Positions 23,940 to 33,884 of a stretch of DNA of 58,842 nt are shown here, piece after piece. The DNA is from Vreelandella arcis. GTDB lineage: Bacteria; Pseudomonadota; Gammaproteobacteria; Pseudomonadales; Halomonadaceae. The notes beneath the pieces were generated by a model, which ran no database searches, was not told where the DNA came from, and was given only the letters and a program-made list of their open reading frames with translations. The position numbers and the translations under genes are program-made. Every line of letters starts with the position of its first letter. Position 1 is the first letter of the stretch. The stretch covers positions 1-58,842 of the forward strand of contig NZ_FNII01000019.1 of assembly GCF_900103865.1 (NCBI RefSeq), read 5' to 3'.

Positions 23940-25507
23940 GCCCTGCGACTCCTCCTCAAACCGTTGTTAACGCTACCCCTCAGCATAAGCCATTGCGTCG
24001 CTGGCAAGCCGAATGCCTGGCGCATGCGCTGGAACGGCTTTCCCCACAGACCCCACACTTTCTGTGCCAAGCCACGCCGGGGGCGGGCAAAATGCGGCTC
24101 GCCGCCGAGCTCGCTAAGGCGCTCATCACGCAGGGCGACATTGACTATGTCATCTATGTGGGGCCAACGCGTGCCGTGGTTTCAGATGCCCGTGATTCCC
24201 TCAGCCATGTGCTCGATAGCGCCATGGATGGCCAACTGGGCGCCATTGGTATGGCACTGACTTACCATGGTTTGCCCAACCGCCTGGCCGCCTTGATTCG
24301 TCTCTGCCGGCAGTGGCGTATTTTGCTTATCTGGGACGAAAGCCATCATGCCGCCGCGCCGGGCGGCTTAGTCAGCACGCCCAATCAGTGGGGAATGACG
24401 TTAATGGCAGTGGAGCGTCATGTCCGCTATACGCTAGCGCTGTCAGGGACGCCCTGGCGTTCGGATGGCAGTTGTCTACCGCTGTTGCGCTATGTCGACG
24501 CCCCGGAGCAAGCGGGAGACGATACGGATGACGAGAATGACGCAGCTGATACCTCGACTGGCCCCTCCAAGCAACAGCTAATGCCTGACTATGTGTATAC
24601 GCTCAAGCAGGCCATTCTGGATGGTGTATGTCGCTACCCCCATATCGCCCTTGTGGACAATCGCGAGATCGGGTTGACGCACAAACACCCCATATCAGGT
24701 CGTATGGAAGCACGTCAGTACACCAGTATTGTGCAGCTACTTCGGCATCCCGCCGTACAGTATGCACAGGTCGTGCGTGAACAAGCGCCTCAAGGCCATA
24801 TGTTGGCTTTGGGCATGGGACGTTTAAACACCCTTCGTCAGGACGACCCAAGCGCAGGTGGATTGGTCGTTGCGTCCAGCATTGCCCATGCGGAAGACAT
24901 TGCCCAACAACTTGAAGCTGCCGGCCAAAGCGTTTGTTTAGTGACCAGCCAAGAGCCAAATGCGCATGCCAAACTGGAAGCGTTTCGGGATGCGATAACC
25001 CCATGGATTGTTTCCGTCGGCATGGTCTCGGAAGGCGTCAACCTACCGCGTCTAAGGGTCTGTTGTTACCTCAGCCACATCCGCACAGAGCAATTCTTTC
25101 GTCAGGTGCTGGGCCGCATTATTCGTCGCCAAGGCAACGAAGACACCACCTGTTATTTCTATGCATTGAATGAAACCCGGCTGCGCCGTTTTGCGCGGCG
25201 TTTAACCGATGACCTCCCCAATGATCTGGCTAAGGTGACGCCACCCGGCAACACCGCTAGGGCCACTGACGCGCAAGATACCACGACGACGGCAGGCGCT
25301 ACGGCGTCCAGTGGCGATGAAGGTGACACGGAAGCCGACCCACTTACCGAAACAGCGGGCTCCGATGACAATTCGGCCACAGCGACGCCGAATCTATCGA
25401 TAAGTTTTGAAGAGAGAGCAGAGACACAGGGTGTTGCGATGGGAGCTGACGTGGCGTTTTCGCAGGCGTTTTTCGAACGTTTGGTCGCTTTGAGCTTAAC
25501 GGACTGA
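23936..25507 (+). CDS. Superfamily 2 DNA/RNA helicase
   Basis: 523 residues. The helicase motifs appear in order: Q-like RRWQAECL near 20; Walker A ATPGAGK (K52); motif Ia-like YVGPTRA near 75; motif II DESH (134-137); motif III SGTPW (about 170-174); motif V-like GMVSEGVNLP near 361-370; motif VI QVLGRIIRRQG (R394, R397, R398). DESH and SGT place it with type III restriction/UvrB-like or RecQ-like SF2 enzymes rather than DEAD-box RNA helicases. The last 100 residues are a Thr/Asp/Ala-rich low-complexity tail. ATG 23936 has AGGAGG upstream and overlaps the previous stop. The stop is 10 bp from the integrase gene, so helicase and integrase work as one module. Confidence 0.85.
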   Translation: MSPATPPQTVVNATPQHKPLRRWQAECLAHALERLSPQTPHFLCQATPGAGKMRLAAELAKALITQGDIDYVIYVGPTRAVVSDARDSLSHVLDSAMDGQLGAIGMALTYHGLPNRLAALIRLCRQWRILLIWDESHHAAAPGGLVSTPNQWGMTLMAVERHVRYTLALSGTPWRSDGSCLPLLRYVDAPEQAGDDTDDENDAADTSTGPSKQQLMPDYVYTLKQAILDGVCRYPHIALVDNREIGLTHKHPISGRMEARQYTSIVQLLRHPAVQYAQVVREQAPQGHMLALGMGRLNTLRQDDPSAGGLVVASSIAHAEDIAQQLEAAGQSVCLVTSQEPNAHAKLEAFRDAITPWIVSVGMVSEGVNLPRLRVCCYLSHIRTEQFFRQVLGRIIRRQGNEDTTCYFYALNETRLRRFARRLTDDLPNDLAKVTPPGNTARATDAQDTTTTAGATASSGDEGDTEADPLTETAGSDDNSATATPNLSISFEERAETQGVAMGADVAFSQAFFERLVALSLTD

Positions 25508-25517
25508 GGGGATTATT

Positions 25518-26519
25518 ATGCAGAAACGTGCACGTCTATCGCCGTTATCGGCCACGTCATCGCATAATTCGAAAACACGTGGAGAGCTTAAGGTTGATAC
25601 GGACGAACTAACTCGGGATGCCAGGCGATTGCTGTCTGAGAGCGTATCACCAAACACAGTGCGGGCTATGCGCGCCGACTTGAAGGTGTACCAGAAAGCC
25701 GGTGGTTGTCTGCCAGCTACCGACACGGAGATCGCGAACTACCTGTCAGCACAAAATTCGTTGGGTAAAGCGCCTGCGACTATCGAGCGCTATGCCAATT
25801 CATTACACATGTGGCATCGCTATCACGACCTGCCCTCGCCGGTGAAGACAATGGCGGTCCGCAGTGTGATACGGGGGATTAAGCGCAGCCGCGACATGCG
25901 CCAAGCCTCTGCACCTGCGTTGCGGCTAAAGGAGTTGCATACGCTGCTGGATAGCCTGGACTTGGAGACGCTCTACGGACTTCGCGATGCGGCGATGTTT
26001 GCGCTGGCGTTTTATGGGGCGTGTCGACGAAGTGAAGTGGTGGCGATCACCGTTGATGATATCGAGTGGCGCCCAGAAGGCATCATCGTGACGGTGCACC
26101 ACAGTAAAACCAATAAGTCGGGCCGAGTGGAAACTAAAAGCATTGTGCGGGCATCAACAAGTACGCCCTACTGTCCGGTGCGGATTCTGGAATTGTGGTT
26201 GCAAGCCAGTGGGATAAAGCGCGGGGCAGTATTTCGTGCAGTGAGTCTTGCAGGCCGTATAGGGGCTGGTCGCTTGTCGGCTCAGGTCGTCCATTTGCGT
26301 ATGCAAAAAGCCCTACAAACGGCGGGATTGACGGCAAAAGGCTATAGCCCGCATAGCTTTCGGGCCGGATTTATTACCGAGGCGCATTTGCGGGGCCGGA
26401 GTGACGTTCAGATTAAGCGAGTATCAGGGCATCGCGATCAGCGAACGTTTGAGCAGTACATTCGTATTGCGGATGCGTTCGAAGATAATGCCAACGATTT
26501 CTTTTCGCTGGACGAATAG
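25518..26519 (+). CDS. Tyrosine recombinase (phage-integrase family)
   Basis: 333 residues, the normal length. The N-terminal SAM-like core-binding domain (about 30-130) includes SPNTVRAMRADLKVY and ATIERYANSLHMWHRYH. The catalytic domain keeps all residues: ACRRSE (R170), HSKTNKSGR (Lys around 197), HSFR (H279, R282), SGHRDQRTFEQY (H305, Y314). GAGGGG 7 bases before ATG is the ribosome site. It is the last gene of the structured-RNA/wHTH/helicase operon and sits beside the terminator at the island's right edge, the usual place for an integrase, but I could not identify att repeats. Confidence 0.92.
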   Translation: MQKRARLSPLSATSSHNSKTRGELKVDTDELTRDARRLLSESVSPNTVRAMRADLKVYQKAGGCLPATDTEIANYLSAQNSLGKAPATIERYANSLHMWHRYHDLPSPVKTMAVRSVIRGIKRSRDMRQASAPALRLKELHTLLDSLDLETLYGLRDAAMFALAFYGACRRSEVVAITVDDIEWRPEGIIVTVHHSKTNKSGRVETKSIVRASTSTPYCPVRILELWLQASGIKRGAVFRAVSLAGRIGAGRLSAQVVHLRMQKALQTAGLTAKGYSPHSFRAGFITEAHLRGRSDVQIKRVSGHRDQRTFEQYIRIADAFEDNANDFFSLDE

Positions 26520-26549
26520 TCTACGGGCGAGATACAGGGAGAGGGATAA

Positions 26550-26585
26550 AAAAAAGGCCATGCCAATGTTATTGGCATGGCTTTT
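26550..26585. terminator. Strong bidirectional rho-independent terminator
   Basis: GCCATGCCAAT and ATTGGCATGGC flank a GTT loop. An A8 run precedes it on the plus strand (T8 on the minus) and T5 follows on the plus strand. It ends both the island operon from the left and the polysaccharide operon from the right. Confidence 0.9.
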
Positions 26586-26630
26586 TATGTGAGCTGATGG
26601 GCATATCTGTCTTTTGTTTCGTGCGGGTGC

Positions 26631-27220
26631 TCAATCGCTGCCGAATAGATCTCGCGTGCAGACTTTTTCTACAATGTCATCGAGATACGGAGCCATGCGG
26701 TTGGTCAGCACGACGTCGGCCTCGGCCTTGAAAGCATCAAGCACGCGAGAACCGAAAAAGGTGTCGTCTTCTAAAGCGGGCTCAAACACCACAACACTTC
26801 AATGCCCTTCATTTTGATGCGCTTCATCACCCCTAGCATGGCCCTGGCACGGAAGTTGTCAGAGCCTGTTTTCATAATCAGGCGATAGAAACCCACGATC
26901 TTGGGTTGGTACTTGATGATTTGCTAGGCGACAAAATCCTTACGAGTACGATTGGCATCGACTATTGCCTGGATCATGTTGTGGGGTACTTCATCGTAAT
27001 TAGCCAACAGCTGTTTGGTATCTTTGGGTAAGCTCAGCTCACAAGAGGTCAAATACTTGCTGACTTCGATACCTTCAATAGGCGAGGCTTGGCTTTCAGC
27101 AACGCAACTATTTCCGGCTCGATATCCAGAGCAACCACTTCAATGTGCTTGGCCAATAGCATAGCGTTAGAAAGGCCTACGTAACCTATACCGACAATAG
27201 CAATTTGAACCCGTACTCAT
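26631..27220 (-). pseudogene. ugd: UDP-glucose 6-dehydrogenase remnant with internal deletion
   Basis: The minus-strand pieces match Ugd. The N-terminus IAIVGIGYVGLSNAMLLAKH gives the NAD-binding GxGxxG fold, and [12 protein letters not shown] follows. At about 27035 it jumps directly to the C-terminal domain ([13 protein letters not shown], then [10 protein letters not shown], then [10 protein letters not shown], then NRMAPYLDDIVEKV, ending in TRDLFGSD). The central part of roughly 200 residues, including the catalytic cysteine region, is deleted. There is also a frameshift near the start codon, an in-frame stop after RKDF, and another frameshift near the end. It is the distal end of the polysaccharide cluster, just before its terminator, and cannot make an active enzyme. 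Confidence 0.88.
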
Positions 27221-27241
27221 TGAACCTTACTTGCATCCATT

Positions 27242-28417
27242 CTATTTGGCAGCCTTAACCATCACATCTTTAAGTACAATGCACGTTTTGTGTAACTCAG
27301 CCTCTGTGAGGGTAGGATGGCAGAGGAACATCAAACTCGTTTCTCCCAATTCCCGGGCCACCGGTAAAGATTGTTCAGGCCGCCAACCAGTACCATCAAA
27401 AGCTGTTTCCAGATACACCTCAGAACAAGAACCTGAAAAACATGGGACGCCAGCCGCCACCAATTCATTCTGAATGCGGTCACGGTTCCAGCCATCAGCC
27501 AAATGTTCCGGTACAACAAATACATAACACTTATAGGCTGCATGGCTGACATGACTCGGAACTTCGGGCACTCGAAGGCCCGGTAGCGCCCGAGCACAAT
27601 CCCAAATAGCAGTAGTATTGCGCTGACGTACGGCAGACCACTCCGGCATACGGCCTAGCTGAATACGGCCAATGGTAGACTGCATTTCGGTCATCCGGAA
27701 GTTGGTACCAAAGCTTTCATGCAGCCAACGGAAGCCCGGCGGATGCTCGCGCTCATAGACTGCCTCCCAGCTCTTACCATGATCCTTGTAAGACCACATA
27801 CGCGACCAAAGCTCACGATCATTGGTGGTCACCATGCCGCCTTCACCGCCGGTCGACATGATCTTATCCTGGCAGAAAGACCAACAGCCTACATGCCCAA
27901 TAGAACCCACAGAGCGGCTCTTGTAGGAAGCGCCATGTGCCTGGGCACAGTCCTCAATCACGTAGAGGTTCTTCTCGCTGGCAAGCGCCATTATGTCATC
28001 CATCTCACAGGGCCAACCCGCAAGGTGTACGCAAACAATAGCTCGGGTCTTATCGGTCAACACTGCCATAACCGTGTCTGCAGAGATATTCTGGTTATCT
28101 CGCTCTACATCAGCAAACACCGGAACGGCTCCTGACGTTACGATGGAAGACACAGACGCCAGAAAGGTGCGGGAAGTAACAACCACTTCATCTCCCGGGC
28201 CAATACCCAGCCCCCTAATGGCAAGGTCCAAAGCATTTGTGCCATTAGCTACCGCAATGGCGTGTTCAGTCTGGGCGAAAGCTGCGAATTCTTTCTCGAA
28301 CTCGCGACCTTCTTGTCCAGTCCAGTAATTCACCTTATTGGAAAGCAAAACTTTTGACACCGCATGGGCTTCTTTATCGGTAAACGAAGGCCATGGGGAA
28401 AACGGGCTATTTAACAT
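27242..28417 (-). CDS. DegT/DnrJ-family sugar aminotransferase (PglE-like)
   Basis: 391-residue PLP enzyme. IEDCAQAHGA holds the PLP aspartate, and SFCQDKIMSTGGEGG near 180-194 has the Schiff-base lysine. It probably transfers an amino group from glutamate to a UDP-4-keto-6-deoxysugar. With the PglD-like acetyltransferase and PglC-like phosphoglycosyltransferase encoded just upstream, a UDP-diNAc-bacillosamine (QuiNAc4N-type) route is likely. The expected PglF-type 4,6-dehydratase is not in the window; the gene's downstream side carries a ugd remnant and the island instead. It lies 63 bp after the acetyltransferase gene. Confidence 0.88.
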   Translation of the reverse strand: MLNSPFSPWPSFTDKEAHAVSKVLLSNKVNYWTGQEGREFEKEFAAFAQTEHAIAVANGTNALDLAIRGLGIGPGDEVVVTSRTFLASVSSIVTSGAVPVFADVERDNQNISADTVMAVLTDKTRAIVCVHLAGWPCEMDDIMALASEKNLYVIEDCAQAHGASYKSRSVGSIGHVGCWSFCQDKIMSTGGEGGMVTTNDRELWSRMWSYKDHGKSWEAVYEREHPPGFRWLHESFGTNFRMTEMQSTIGRIQLGRMPEWSAVRQRNTTAIWDCARALPGLRVPEVPSHVSHAAYKCYVFVVPEHLADGWNRDRIQNELVAAGVPCFSGSCSEVYLETAFDGTGWRPEQSLPVARELGETSLMFLCHPTLTEAELHKTCIVLKDVMVKAAK

Positions 28418-28480
28418 GGATTACACAATTCCTGTCAGGATTTGCTGCACACATTGAGCAGCTTGAAACGCGCTCAAGAT

Positions 28481-29101
28481 TTAGCGTGAAAGCATTTTCG
28501 CTGGGCTACCAATCACCGTCAAACCTGGTGGTACATCCTGAGTAACCACCGCCCCCATCCCTACAATGGCTCCGGCGCCAACCATTAACAACTGCCGAAC
28601 GGAAGCGCAGGCACCTACCCACGCTTCACGACCAAGGTTGACGCCTCCGGCCAGAGCAGCGTTCGGGCTCACATGAGCGAATTCGCCAACGGTACAGTCA
28701 TGTTCGACAACCGCGCCGGTATTAACAATGGCACCAGAACCGATAACCGCACAGGCATTAACGACAGCATTTCCAAAAACCACAACCCCATCGCCAATGG
28801 ATGCATAAGGGCTAATGACGGCAGTTGGATGGACAATAGTTACCAGCTTACCCCCGGCATCACTAAGGCGATTCTGTTTTTCTGCACGAATATGATTGTT
28901 GCCAATTGCAACCACCAGGCCGTCAAAATCGGCTACCCGATTCAACAAGGTACTGGTATCGCCATCAACAACCCAGGGGCCATTGGTTTTCAGAGTAGGC
29001 CAGGCATCATCGAAAAAAATAACACTATCCCAACCCAACAACTCAGCGGCATCCGCCACCACTTTGCCATGCCCTCTAGCACCAAGAACCGCGAGATTCA
29101 T
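28481..29101 (-). CDS. PglD/NeuD-family sugar O/N-acetyltransferase
   Basis: 206 residues. The N-terminal small nucleotide-sugar-binding domain starts LAVLGARGHGKVVADAA, typical of PglD/NeuD. The C-terminal left-handed beta-helix (about 90-206) is made of hexapeptide repeats such as IGDGVVVFGNAVV and VGAGAIVGMGAVV. The catalytic His is probably in VVEHDCTVG. It uses acetyl-CoA to acetylate the 4-amino group made by the neighbouring DegT enzyme. Its stop shares a base with the next upstream gene's start region, so it is coupled to the phosphoglycosyltransferase. Confidence 0.88.
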   Translation of the reverse strand: MNLAVLGARGHGKVVADAAELLGWDSVIFFDDAWPTLKTNGPWVVDGDTSTLLNRVADFDGLVVAIGNNHIRAEKQNRLSDAGGKLVTIVHPTAVISPYASIGDGVVVFGNAVVNACAVIGSGAIVNTGAVVEHDCTVGEFAHVSPNAALAGGVNLGREAWVGACASVRQLLMVGAGAIVGMGAVVTQDVPPGLTVIGSPAKMLSR

Positions 29102-29697
29102 TAATCTTTATTCCCGGTAAATTTAGACATAGTTACCTCACCTTCACCGTTTACCCCATCACGAGCAAGTACCTTTTTCACCGTTAGAAACAGTATCTTC
29201 ATATCCAGCCAAAACGAGCGGTTATCTACATACCAAACATCCAGCTTAAACTTTTCATCCCAGGAGATCGCATTGCGTCCATTCACTTGAGCCCACCCTG
29301 TAACACCAGGCCGCACCTCATGGCGGCGATACTGGTCTTTTGAATACAGTGGCAAATATTCCATCAACAAGGGCCTCGGGCCCACCAAACTCATATCACC
29401 CCTGAGCACATTCCACAACTCTGGCAACTCATCCAAACTCGTAGAGCGCAAAAAACTACCGAACGTTGACATACGCTGATCATCGGGTAATGGGCTGCCT
29501 TGTTTATCGGTGGTATCCAACATGGTACGGAACTTAACCATCTGAAAAGGTTTGCCATTTTTACCGGGACGAGTTTGGCGGAAGAAGATCGGGGAGCCAA
29601 GTTTATAACGGATTAAGAAAACCAATAGAAGAAGCACTGGAAAAAAACCTATTAACGCAACCAGTGCCAACGATGAATCAAAAAAACGTTTAATCAC
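29101..29697 (-). CDS. Initiating sugar-phosphate transferase (PglC-like)
   Basis: 198-residue monotopic phosphoglycosyltransferase, the small PglC size. One N-terminal reentrant hydrophobic helix (about 7-30) is followed by MVKFRTM, LDELPELWNVLRGDMSLVGPRPL with the catalytic Asp-Glu pair, and RPGVTGWAQVNGRN. It transfers a sugar-1-phosphate from a UDP-sugar to undecaprenyl phosphate on the inner face of the cytoplasmic membrane, the first step of repeat-unit assembly. PglD- and PglE-like genes beside it suggest UDP-diNAcBac as donor. It overlaps the GT4 gene upstream by 4 bases. Confidence 0.92.
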   Translation of the reverse strand: MIKRFFDSSLALVALIGFFPVLLLLVFLIRYKLGSPIFFRQTRPGKNGKPFQMVKFRTMLDTTDKQGSPLPDDQRMSTFGSFLRSTSLDELPELWNVLRGDMSLVGPRPLLMEYLPLYSKDQYRRHEVRPGVTGWAQVNGRNAISWDEKFKLDVWYVDNRSFWLDMKILFLTVKKVLARDGVNGEGEVTMSKFTGNKD

Positions 29698-30818
29698 AGA
29701 ATCCCCATTTCTACCAACATAAACTCATTCACTTTGTGAACATCGTATTTTTCTTCCGCCATTGCACGTGATTTTGCTCCCATTAGCAAAGCCAAATCAG
29801 GTTGCTCAATAAAACGACTCATTGCACCAGCAAGTTCAACCACAGATTTAATTGGTACCAAAAAACCATTATCACCCTCAATAACTGTCTCCCGGCAACC
29901 GGGCGCGTCAGTCGTGATAATAGGCCTCCCCATCGCCATTGCCTCTAGCACTGTGCGCGGGGTACCTTCACGATAGGAAGGCAATACATACACGCTAGAA
30001 TCTGCAATCGCAGGGCGAACATCGGCGAGCTTTCCTAAAAATTCAAGCGTGCCGGAATTCACCCAATCCTCCAACTCATACTGACTGATGGAGTCCGGAT
30101 TCTCATCAATCCAGCCAACCAATCGGAATTTGGCCTCAGGGTACTGTCGCTTCACTTGCGAAGATGCATGCGCGTATTCCCTGATACCTTTATCACCCAA
30201 CAGACGAGCAATCAAAAGAAAAGACGGCTTTGCAGGCACCGTAGCCAACGAATAATCAGCCACATCTATACCAGAGCCACTCACCACACATGACGGAATA
30301 TTCGTAGATAGCAAATCAAATTGTCGAAAAAGCGCTTCGTCATCAGGATTCTGGAAAAACACCTTATGGGTTTTAGAAAGGCCGAACCGGTACAACCGTT
30401 GTACGAGATTTCGTAACACGCCACGCTTGCCTGAGGCCTCGCCAGTGAAGGCATAGCCTAACCCTGTAACCAGCGCAAAACGATTTGGCACGCCAGCCAG
30501 CCACGCCGCAATTGATCCGTAAATTACCGGTTTGATCGTGTAACCTAGTACGTAATCAGGATTTATTCGCCGCATCAACCAATGCAATTCTACCACTGTA
30601 CTCAAGTCTGCTAATGGATTAGTTCCGGTACGGCGCAAACCTATTTCATGGACCTTTATGTCCATTTTTTGCAATTGAGCAAAAATAGCTAGCGAGCTAG
30701 ATATATTCGGGACTGCCACATGTACTTCTAGCCCTTTGGCCAAAAGTGCTTTGAGCAATGCTCCGCGAAATTTAATCAGGGAGTCGGGGAAGCTGGAAAC
30801 AAGAAGAAATTTTTTCAA
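29694..30818 (-). CDS. Glycosyltransferase family 4 (PglA-like)
   Basis: 374 residues, GT-B fold. [22 protein letters not shown] (about 95-116) and VTGLGYAF are typical of the PglA/WbpX-like group acting second in assembly. The nucleotide-sugar site is [19 protein letters not shown] near 285-303 (ExxxxxxxE). PglA enzymes add GalNAc to undecaprenyl-linked bacillosamine; here UDP-GalNAc or UDP-GalNAcA from the two genes upstream is a plausible donor. It overlaps both neighbours by 4 bases. It acts at the cytoplasmic membrane face. Confidence 0.88.
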   Translation of the reverse strand: MKKFLLVSSFPDSLIKFRGALLKALLAKGLEVHVAVPNISSSLAIFAQLQKMDIKVHEIGLRRTGTNPLADLSTVVELHWLMRRINPDYVLGYTIKPVIYGSIAAWLAGVPNRFALVTGLGYAFTGEASGKRGVLRNLVQRLYRFGLSKTHKVFFQNPDDEALFRQFDLLSTNIPSCVVSGSGIDVADYSLATVPAKPSFLLIARLLGDKGIREYAHASSQVKRQYPEAKFRLVGWIDENPDSISQYELEDWVNSGTLEFLGKLADVRPAIADSSVYVLPSYREGTPRTVLEAMAMGRPIITTDAPGCRETVIEGDNGFLVPIKSVVELAGAMSRFIEQPDLALLMGAKSRAMAEEKYDVHKVNEFMLVEMGIL

Positions 30819-32077
30819 AGCCGCAAATCCGCATCACCCAAAGGCAACACGCCCTTCAAATCATAAAGCACCCCACTTTTCTTCAAATACCTCCGCCAAT
30901 CATCCACACTCATTGATGTATATTCTTTGTGTGGAACCGCGAAAATAAGCGCATCGTATTCACTAGAAGCCGGCTCACTAACTAAGCTAATACCGTATTC
31001 TTCCTCTGCCTCATTGTTGTCGGCCCAGCAGTCAGTAACATGTACATTGCAACCAAACTCTCGCAGTTCTCTCACCACATCAATCACGCGAGTATTGCGC
31101 AAGTCAGGACAATTTTCCTTGAAAGTGAAGCCCATCACCAGAACCTTGGCATAGGCAACAGTCTGCCCAGCTTTAATCATAGCTTTTACCAGTTCAGACG
31201 CCACATAAGCCCCCATACCATCGTTCACGCGACGACCAGCGAGGATGATTTCCGGGTGGTAGCCAATGGCTTGCGCCTTGTGGGTGAGGTAGTAGGGGTC
31301 TACGCCAATACAATGGCCGCCCACCAAGCCGGGCTTGAATGGCAGAAAATTCCACTTGGTACCGGCTGCTGCCAGCACTTCGTGTGTGTCGATACCTAGA
31401 CGGGAGAAAATCATGGCCAGTTCGTTAATTAAGGCAATATTAAGGTCACGCTGAGTGTTTTCGATCACCTTCGCCGCTTCGGCTACTTTAATAGAACTGG
31501 CTTTATGAGTACCGGCAGTAATCACATTCGCATACAGTTCATCAACTTCCTCAGCAATAGCAGGTGTAGATCCAGAAGTGACTTTTTTGATAGTGGTTAT
31601 TCGGTGATTTTTATCTCCAGGGTTAATACGTTCCGGGCTATAGCCTACATAAAAATCTTCGTTGAAGGTAAGTCCAGACATTTTCTCCAGCACTGGCACA
31701 CACACTTCTTCCGTCGCTCCAGGATAAACGGTGGATTCATACACAACAATATCGCCAGCTTTAAGCAACTTACCTACACTCTCACTGGCTTTCATCAGCG
31801 GAATCAGATCTGGAGTTTTGAACTCATCAATCGGGGTGGGAACTGTCAAAATATATACAGAACAATCTGCCACATCATCCAGGGAAGCGGTAAACGACAA
31901 CTTTCCGGCGGCGGCGAGTTCCTGGATGGAAACTTCGCGTGTGATATCAACGCCCTGCTTCAGTTCAGCTATACGTTTGGTTTTGATATCAAAGCCGATA
32001 ACTTCGCGCTTCTCACCAAAAGCGACTGCCAGCGGTAGGCCGACATAGCCCAAGCCTATTACTGCAATCTTTTTCAT
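30815..32077 (-). CDS. UDP-N-acetyl-D-hexosaminuronate-forming dehydrogenase (WbpO/TviB type)
   Basis: 420 residues. [19 protein letters not shown] gives the NAD fold, [12 protein letters not shown] lies near 120, and the catalytic Cys is in [16 protein letters not shown] near 255-270, the WbpO/TviB version of the motif. It oxidises C6 of UDP-GalNAc (or UDP-GlcNAc) twice to the uronic acid with 2 NAD+. ATG 32077 gives the standard N-terminus; the in-frame TTG 32098 is less likely. The C4-epimerase gene follows upstream on the transcript, so UDP-GlcNAc to UDP-GalNAc to UDP-GalNAcA is the expected path. It is unrelated to the broken ugd at the cluster end. Confidence 0.9.
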   Translation of the reverse strand: MKKIAVIGLGYVGLPLAVAFGEKREVIGFDIKTKRIAELKQGVDITREVSIQELAAAGKLSFTASLDDVADCSVYILTVPTPIDEFKTPDLIPLMKASESVGKLLKAGDIVVYESTVYPGATEEVCVPVLEKMSGLTFNEDFYVGYSPERINPGDKNHRITTIKKVTSGSTPAIAEEVDELYANVITAGTHKASSIKVAEAAKVIENTQRDLNIALINELAMIFSRLGIDTHEVLAAAGTKWNFLPFKPGLVGGHCIGVDPYYLTHKAQAIGYHPEIILAGRRVNDGMGAYVASELVKAMIKAGQTVAYAKVLVMGFTFKENCPDLRNTRVIDVVRELREFGCNVHVTDCWADNNEAEEEYGISLVSEPASSEYDALIFAVPHKEYTSMSVDDWRRYLKKSGVLYDLKGVLPLGDADLRL

Positions 32078-32118
32078 AGAAAATTTATCCAAAGACAAGA
32101 ATAATTAAATCGTTTGAA

Positions 32119-33147
32119 TCAATTCTTAAGATACCAGGGCATAGCTTTTGCTATACCTTCGCAAATACGAAACTCCGGCTCGTAACCTAGTTTGGTGGCG
32201 GCCTTGCTGATATCTGCCTGGGAATGCTGTACATCGCCAGGTCGAAAATTCTGATACACCGGCTCTTTTTTATAAATCACACCATTTTCTGCCAACGTAC
32301 TCTTTAAGATCTCAAACAATGTATTGAGTGAAGTTCTGTCACCAACGGCAACATTATAAACCTCATTTTTTGCAGAGTCATCGGCCACAGCAGCAAGTAG
32401 ATTGGCCTGAATGGCGTTTTCAATGAAACAAAAATCACGACTGGTGTGACCATCGCCATTGATGAACACATCTTCATCTCGAAACATTGCAGCTATCCAT
32501 TTCGGTATCACCGCCGCGTAAGCTCCCTCGGGATCCTGTCTTTTCCCGAATACATTGAAATAACGCACCCCAATGGTCCTAAAACCATAGCTATTTGCAA
32601 ACACATCAGCGTATAGCTCATTCACGTACTTGGTCACCGCGTAAGGTGAAAGCGGCTTGCCAATATTCTCTTCAACCTTGGGTAAAGCGGGATGGTCACC
32701 ATAAGTTGAACTAGAGGCAGCATAGGTGAAACTTTTAACATTGGCGTCCCGCGCGGCAACTAGCATATTTAGAAAGCCTGAGATATTGGATGCATTAGTT
32801 GTAATAGGATCATTCAAGGAACGAGGTACGGAACCAAGCGCTGCCTGGTGTAATACGTAATCAACGCCCTTGCAGGCTTTTTGGCAATCTTCGAGATTGC
32901 GAATATCCCCTGTGATGAAAGAGAATCGAGACCATTGATCTGATGTTACCAGTGACTGAACCTCTTCTAGATTGCGTTCGGAACCTGTGGCAAAGTTATC
33001 AATACCGATGACAATTTGGTCCAAACGCAACAGGTACTCAAGTAAATTTGAACCTATAAAGCCAGCAGATCCAGTAATTAGCCAGGTTCTAGGAGAGTTA
33101 TACAAATCTTTTAGCACATTTTCAAATCTAATCACAATTTTTCTCAC
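32119..33147 (-). CDS. UDP-N-acetylglucosamine 4-epimerase (WbpP/TviC type)
   Basis: 342-residue extended [22 protein letters not shown] (NAD motif GxxGxxG at about 27-33) is preceded by the roughly 15-residue N-terminal extension typical of WbpP. The catalytic SSSTYG and YAVTK (Tyr about 166, Lys 170) are intact. It interconverts UDP-GlcNAc and UDP-GalNAc or their uronic acids, feeding the dehydrogenase encoded 41 bp downstream. It is the first gene after the group II intron remnant on the transcript. Confidence 0.9.
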   Translation of the reverse strand: MRKIVIRFENVLKDLYNSPRTWLITGSAGFIGSNLLEYLLRLDQIVIGIDNFATGSERNLEEVQSLVTSDQWSRFSFITGDIRNLEDCQKACKGVDYVLHQAALGSVPRSLNDPITTNASNISGFLNMLVAARDANVKSFTYAASSSTYGDHPALPKVEENIGKPLSPYAVTKYVNELYADVFANSYGFRTIGVRYFNVFGKRQDPEGAYAAVIPKWIAAMFRDEDVFINGDGHTSRDFCFIENAIQANLLAAVADDSAKNEVYNVAVGDRTSLNTLFEILKSTLAENGVIYKKEPVYQNFRPGDVQHSQADISKAATKLGYEPEFRICEGIAKAMPWYLKN

Positions 33148-33220
33148 TCCACCCGCGATGGCTTCACGTCAAGTTTCACAAATTAAATTTTAGGAAAGCA
33201 AAATATATAGATAACACATT

Positions 33221-33873
33221 ATGGACCGGGTGGTGGGCGGGTTCACCACCAGTGCCCTCCCAAACCACCGGGCAAAAGGATCAGTTTCACGGCGATTCCT
33301 GTCCTCATGGCTAAGTTTCGTTCCGCTGATTTCGCTCGCCTGTGTCTCGTTTGAGAGCTTGGACGGTCATTGGCTTCCGGCACACCATACAGTTATAGAG
33401 AGCACTCTGGAAAGGCTTCTTTTCGTACACATCAGAGAGCGGACAACTACCTACTCGTGACATGTTCATTTCAGCCCTTCAGCTCTTAGTCAGAGACTAC
33501 TAAGGCCACTGCTGACTCCTGTTCGCTCTTACTAATACCTTAACAGTGGTGTTAGCCAGTAGCAGGCAGGCAACAGGCCTCCCAGGGTAAAGACTCGCGA
33601 TCTTCCTCTCACCTACCCGCCGCATCTACTTCTAATCTTCTAGATAGCTATTGGAGTTCAACTTTCATGGTCCTCTCGCCCAGATGTAGCTACCTCGTAT
33701 GCGGTTCCTGTTTGTCGGGCTAGGAGTTTGCCTATAGCGACCTTCAGACTCCGCCTTGCGACGGACACCCTTGCTCTTCAGCTAACGGTTCACGATATAA
33801 GCGGTCCGTGAGAGACTCTCGCCCCAAGTCATCCAACCAGCCACTACTAATGCGCCTAAAAGGCGCTGCGCAC
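33221..33873 (-). mobile_element. ORF-less group II intron remnant
   Basis: On the minus strand a 653-base non-coding block begins with GTGCG, the group II 5' consensus, 12 bases past the asnB-like stop codon. It ends with a GC-rich hairpin and AT near 33221. Its 5' part reads like domain I of bacterial group II introns: GCTGAAGAGCAAGGGTGTCC, then GAGGCGGAGTCTGAAGG-like text, then AACCGCATACGAGG. The 3' hairpin pairs CCGGGTGGT with ACCACCGGG. No reverse transcriptase frame exists and I could not pick out a canonical domain V, so splicing is doubtful. Recognition is from memory of such introns. Confidence 0.62.
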
Positions 33874-33884
33874 CATACAAAAGG

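Noticed and set aside
20542..25507. DISARM-like defence system (PLD plus helicase)
   Set aside because: The helicase is on the other strand, coupled to an integrase, lacks a DUF1998-type region, and there is no methylase or DrmB-like gene.
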